59,734 nucleotides of DNA from Nitrospira sp. (GTDB taxonomy: Bacteria; Nitrospirota; Nitrospiria; Nitrospirales; Nitrospiraceae). Each line of letters opens with the position of its first letter. Positions within the stretch are counted from its first letter, which is position 1. The notes under the pieces were generated by a model. That model worked only from the letters and a program-made list of their open reading frames with translations, was not told the DNA's origin and made no database searches. Where the stretch lies: assembly GCA_024331045.1 (NCBI GenBank), contig JANDJC010000013.1, forward strand, positions 1 to 59,734. The letters are read 5' to 3'. The position numbers and the translations under genes are program-made. Shown one piece after another: positions 57,546 to 59,734 of this stretch.

Positions 57546-58199
57546 ATGACAAGGCCCGCACGAGCGGATGGATCGCAGCTCCGCCTCCATCATGTCTCCC
57601 AGCAGTTGGCGGTCGGCGCGCTTGTGATCACCCTCCTCCCAATGCTGTGCCCTTCCCCCACCATCGCGCTCGATTCAACATTGGAACTGTTTCCACTTCG
57701 CCCGTTCAATTTTGACATTTCATTCAATCAACGCACATTCGCTCCCCGTGCCAGAGTCATCGCCGCTCAAGCCGGCATCACCGCCCTCCGGTACGGGTTA
57801 CTCGAAGTCCGAACGGTCTATCAGTTCTATAGCCAACATACCAAGACCTTCATCACAGACCAACATTCGTTATATGTCAATCCACGGTGGAATAATTTCA
57901 TCGATGTTCTGGACTTTCCTAAAGACAAGCCGATTCATCGGCTCATTCGGCATGTCCTCTTCGGCCCGCTTGAGGACCGAGCGGTTCCCTACATCGGGGC
58001 GTTGGTGGGAGGGACCTTGCCTGGAAGGGGTGAGTGGTCTCCCGGCTATCTCTACGGCGGACAAGTCGGCGTCCGCTTTCCGGTGGCGAAGGGGTTTTCA
58101 GTAGACATGGGACTGCAATATTCCCGGTTCGAAATTGACTTCCAGAGCAAGTCCAATTTGACGGAACAATGGCTCTTCACGATCGGCGTCCGATTCTGA
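57546..58199 (+). CDS. Outer-membrane beta-barrel protein
   Basis: Exported barrel protein of 217 residues. GGGAGG precedes the ATG at 57546. The hydrophobic segment (VGALVITLLPMLCPSPTIA) is set after a basic, His-containing leader. Amphipathic strands follow (FNFDISFNQRTF, LYVNPRWNNF, VPYIGALVGGTLPG, GYLYGGQVGVRF), and it ends in an aromatic strand, WLFTIGVRF, suited to barrel assembly. The family is not certain; it resembles small lipid-modifying or porin-like barrels, but without the HxS motif of the PagL-like protein at 52201. It is the first of three close genes, only 5 bp before the next start. Confidence 0.72.
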   Translation: MTRPARADGSQLRLHHVSQQLAVGALVITLLPMLCPSPTIALDSTLELFPLRPFNFDISFNQRTFAPRARVIAAQAGITALRYGLLEVRTVYQFYSQHTKTFITDQHSLYVNPRWNNFIDVLDFPKDKPIHRLIRHVLFGPLEDRAVPYIGALVGGTLPGRGEWSPGYLYGGQVGVRFPVAKGFSVDMGLQYSRFEIDFQSKSNLTEQWLFTIGVRF

Positions 58200-58204
58200 C
58201 CGAT

Positions 58205-59293
58205 ATGACCGCCAAGGATTTATCCAGCGGCACGCGACTCATTCATAGCCATAGCGACGCCAACGATGGCCGCCGACCCATCGGAATTCGATGCCGGCTC
58301 CTCCTTTTCATGATGCTCGCCGGTCTTTTGCCGGGGTGCGGCCTCGTTTTCGACGCCATAGAACTGGTGCACCCGCTGACCGGCGATGAGCTGTCGGCCA
58401 TCTGCTCGCGCGGGCGACTGCGGGTTGGGATCTCCGTCGAACCCTTTCGCCCCTTTGTGTTTCCGGCGGTCTATACCGATGAGGGCATTCGGGTCACCGG
58501 CCTCGATGTTCAATTGATCCAGGAGGTTTCACAAGCGTTGAGCGAGCACTGTGGGAAACGACAGCCCATCCTCCCAACCCTGCACCTGACCCGTTTCCGA
58601 GACCTGCTCATCGAACTCAACGAGGGACACCTCGATCTGTTTGTCTCCTCATTCAGTGGCAACGTGCCCGGATCGCACCCGGGGGGTCTGTGGACCTCCA
58701 TGCCGTACTTTCAAGAAGGGGGGATCGGTGTCGCTGTCCGTCGTGACGACATCGCGGACAAGGTTCTTTCGCCATTTCGCCGACAGGCCACGCCCGACAC
58801 CCTGGCGGCCATTCGGGAGGGGTTATCCGGTCTGACCGTCGCAGTCCAAAATCGAAGAACTGCCCATTTTTACGCAGAGGCCAATCTGCCGCGTATTAAG
58901 CTCGTGGTGTGCGACTCCCTTCCAGCAGCAGTGGAGACAAAGGATCCGCCGATCGACGTTATTTTGACCGACTATCCCATTCTTCGCTATGTGACCAAGC
59001 GAGTCTGGCCGGACTGGCGGTTGCTTGAGCGGCCGGACGGCTCGCCATTGGTTCTCACGCAGGAGTATTTCTCGATCGTCACGAGCGAGGAGAAACGGCG
59101 GCTCCAATGGTTCCTCAACAACTTGCTGTATCGTCTGGAGGAGACCGGTCGCCTGGCGCAGATGCGGCGGCGGTGGATGGAAGAGGAGTATGCCCCGACC
59201 AGACGAGCGACCGTCGAAGGGCTCCCGTTGGAAATATCGAAAGTGCCCGATCATTACAACCAAGGACAATGCCGTCCTGGAGGGAAAGGTTAA
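58205..59293 (+). CDS. Family-3 solute-binding lipoprotein
   Basis: Periplasmic solute-binding protein of the amino-acid type (SBP_bac_3), 362 residues from the ATG at 58205; an in-frame ATG at 58169 would overlap the previous gene. The lipobox LLPGC puts the lipidated Cys at residue 45. The mature part begins LSAICSRGRLRVGISVEPFR, the usual first strand. It contains VTGLDVQLIQEVSQALSEH, then LIELNEGHLDLFVSSFSGNV and later NRRTAHFYAEANLPRIKLV. No permease or ATPase lies next to it. It is followed by a DUF3365 sensor, so a signalling rather than transport role is likely. Ligand unknown. Confidence 0.85.
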   Translation: MTAKDLSSGTRLIHSHSDANDGRRPIGIRCRLLLFMMLAGLLPGCGLVFDAIELVHPLTGDELSAICSRGRLRVGISVEPFRPFVFPAVYTDEGIRVTGLDVQLIQEVSQALSEHCGKRQPILPTLHLTRFRDLLIELNEGHLDLFVSSFSGNVPGSHPGGLWTSMPYFQEGGIGVAVRRDDIADKVLSPFRRQATPDTLAAIREGLSGLTVAVQNRRTAHFYAEANLPRIKLVVCDSLPAAVETKDPPIDVILTDYPILRYVTKRVWPDWRLLERPDGSPLVLTQEYFSIVTSEEKRRLQWFLNNLLYRLEETGRLAQMRRRWMEEEYAPTRRATVEGLPLEISKVPDHYNQGQCRPGGKG

Positions 59294-59302
59294 GGACCCC
59301 CC

Positions 59303-59734
59303 ATGTATCATGCAAGACGCATCAACCATCGCGCGTGGCTCTTGATCGTGTGGAGCATCGCCTTTGTGTTGACGCCACTATTTGCTGGTGAAGCGCGGAC
59401 TCTCCGAGAGGATAATGAGCTCACGGCCCGGTATTTGACAATTCTGTTAAATGTGGGACGGCTCGTGGTCGAACGGCATCAGCCGCTGATCAATGACCCG
59501 GAACAGGGAGACAAGGGGTTCACTCCCGAAGCGTTCGAACGAGCAGTCGTCGCTGAATTTCTCCACCAAACTGGTCTCGACCTCCGACACCTGCCGCCGT
59601 CTCTTCCTGCACTGGCGAGAGAACTGTTGCCAGTCTTGTTGGAATCAGGCAAAGAGGTAGTAGCCGATGCTCAACTGGTCATCAATCAACGAGGGATCGG
59701 CTATAAAAACTTTATTCCTGCCACGTTTGGCAGT
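59303..59734 (+). CDS. DUF3365 (Tll0287-like) periplasmic sensor protein (partial, cut by right edge)
   Basis: The N-terminal 144 residues are visible. A signal or membrane-anchor segment (RAWLLIVWSIAFVLTPLFAG) is followed by a helical domain ending with AQLVINQRGIGYKNFIPATF, which matches the DUF3365/Tll0287-like domain. That domain is found in the periplasmic part of signalling proteins and has been linked to heme binding and redox sensing in some members. No heme CxxCH is present in the visible part. The gene begins 9 bp after the solute-binding lipoprotein. The rest, perhaps a histidine kinase or a cyclic-di-GMP enzyme, lies outside the window. Confidence 0.8.
   Translation, partial: MYHARRINHRAWLLIVWSIAFVLTPLFAGEARTLREDNELTARYLTILLNVGRLVVERHQPLINDPEQGDKGFTPEAFERAVVAEFLHQTGLDLRHLPPSLPALARELLPVLLESGKEVVADAQLVINQRGIGYKNFIPATFGS

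Overview
The window is about 60 kb of a GC-rich chromosome with densely packed genes on both strands. No rRNA or CRISPR is visible. The gene set points to a Nitrospira-like (Nitrospirota) chemolithoautotroph. It includes a urea ABC transporter next to an amide/urea-type porin, GltBD, an AmgK/MurU pair, GH57 and GlgB glycogen enzymes, a Ycf46-type AAA protein, hybrid kinases and NtrC-type regulators, and a SagB-type dehydrogenase. The lineage is inferred from gene content; no marker rRNA is present.

Layout. 1-5.1 kb: urtB (cut by the left edge) and urtA on the minus strand, then a long intergenic region and a plus-strand beta-barrel porin with a clear terminator. 5.1-7.5 kb: two exported proteins of unknown role. 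7.6-10.2 kb: the 5-oxoprolinase operon pxpB-pxpA-pxpC. 10.2-16.4 kb: small exported or lipoprotein genes, an MBL-fold hydrolase and a Ycf46-like ATPase. 16.5-22.5 kb: gltB-gltD (minus). 23.2-27.1 kb: polyprenyl diphosphate synthase, a DUF1015 protein and a sigma-54 response regulator. 27.2-29.2 kb: amgK-murU (minus), peptidoglycan amino-sugar recycling. 29.3-33.7 kb: a signalling locus with signs of decay: a hybrid histidine kinase whose sensor domain is frameshifted and 5' truncated, a LuxR-type regulator with four cysteines, and a NarL-type regulator lacking most of its receiver domain. 33.8-39.6 kb: VanZ-like protein, GH57 enzyme, GalT-like enzyme, CCA-adding enzyme, ThiS/MoaD-like carrier and tRNA-Arg(ACG). 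39.6-40.9 kb: no supported gene. 40.9-47.8 kb: cytochrome P450, a small membrane protein, an ArsB/NhaD-type transporter, GlgB, a Tat-exported YcbK-like peptidase and a single-domain response regulator. 47.9-50.5 kb: frameshifted remnants, a 22-codon micro-ORF and a tandem SagB-type dehydrogenase. 50.7-55.1 kb: TPR protein, PagL-like outer-membrane enzyme, lipoprotein and glycosyltransferase-like protein. 55.2-56.8 kb: an ECF sigma factor with its anti-sigma factor. 56.9 kb to the end: tadA, then a beta-barrel / solute-binding lipoprotein / DUF3365 sensor operon that runs off the right edge.

Together the genes describe nitrogen acquisition and assimilation (urea uptake, oxoproline salvage, GOGAT), storage-glucan metabolism, cell-wall recycling and a large envelope-sensing repertoire. 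The most unusual points are the SagB dehydrogenase with its overlapping micro-ORF and decaying downstream genes, the receiver-deleted regulator beside a broken kinase, a near-leaderless amgK promoter, and several frame breaks that fall on homopolymers. The last could be assembly errors or real contingency loci.
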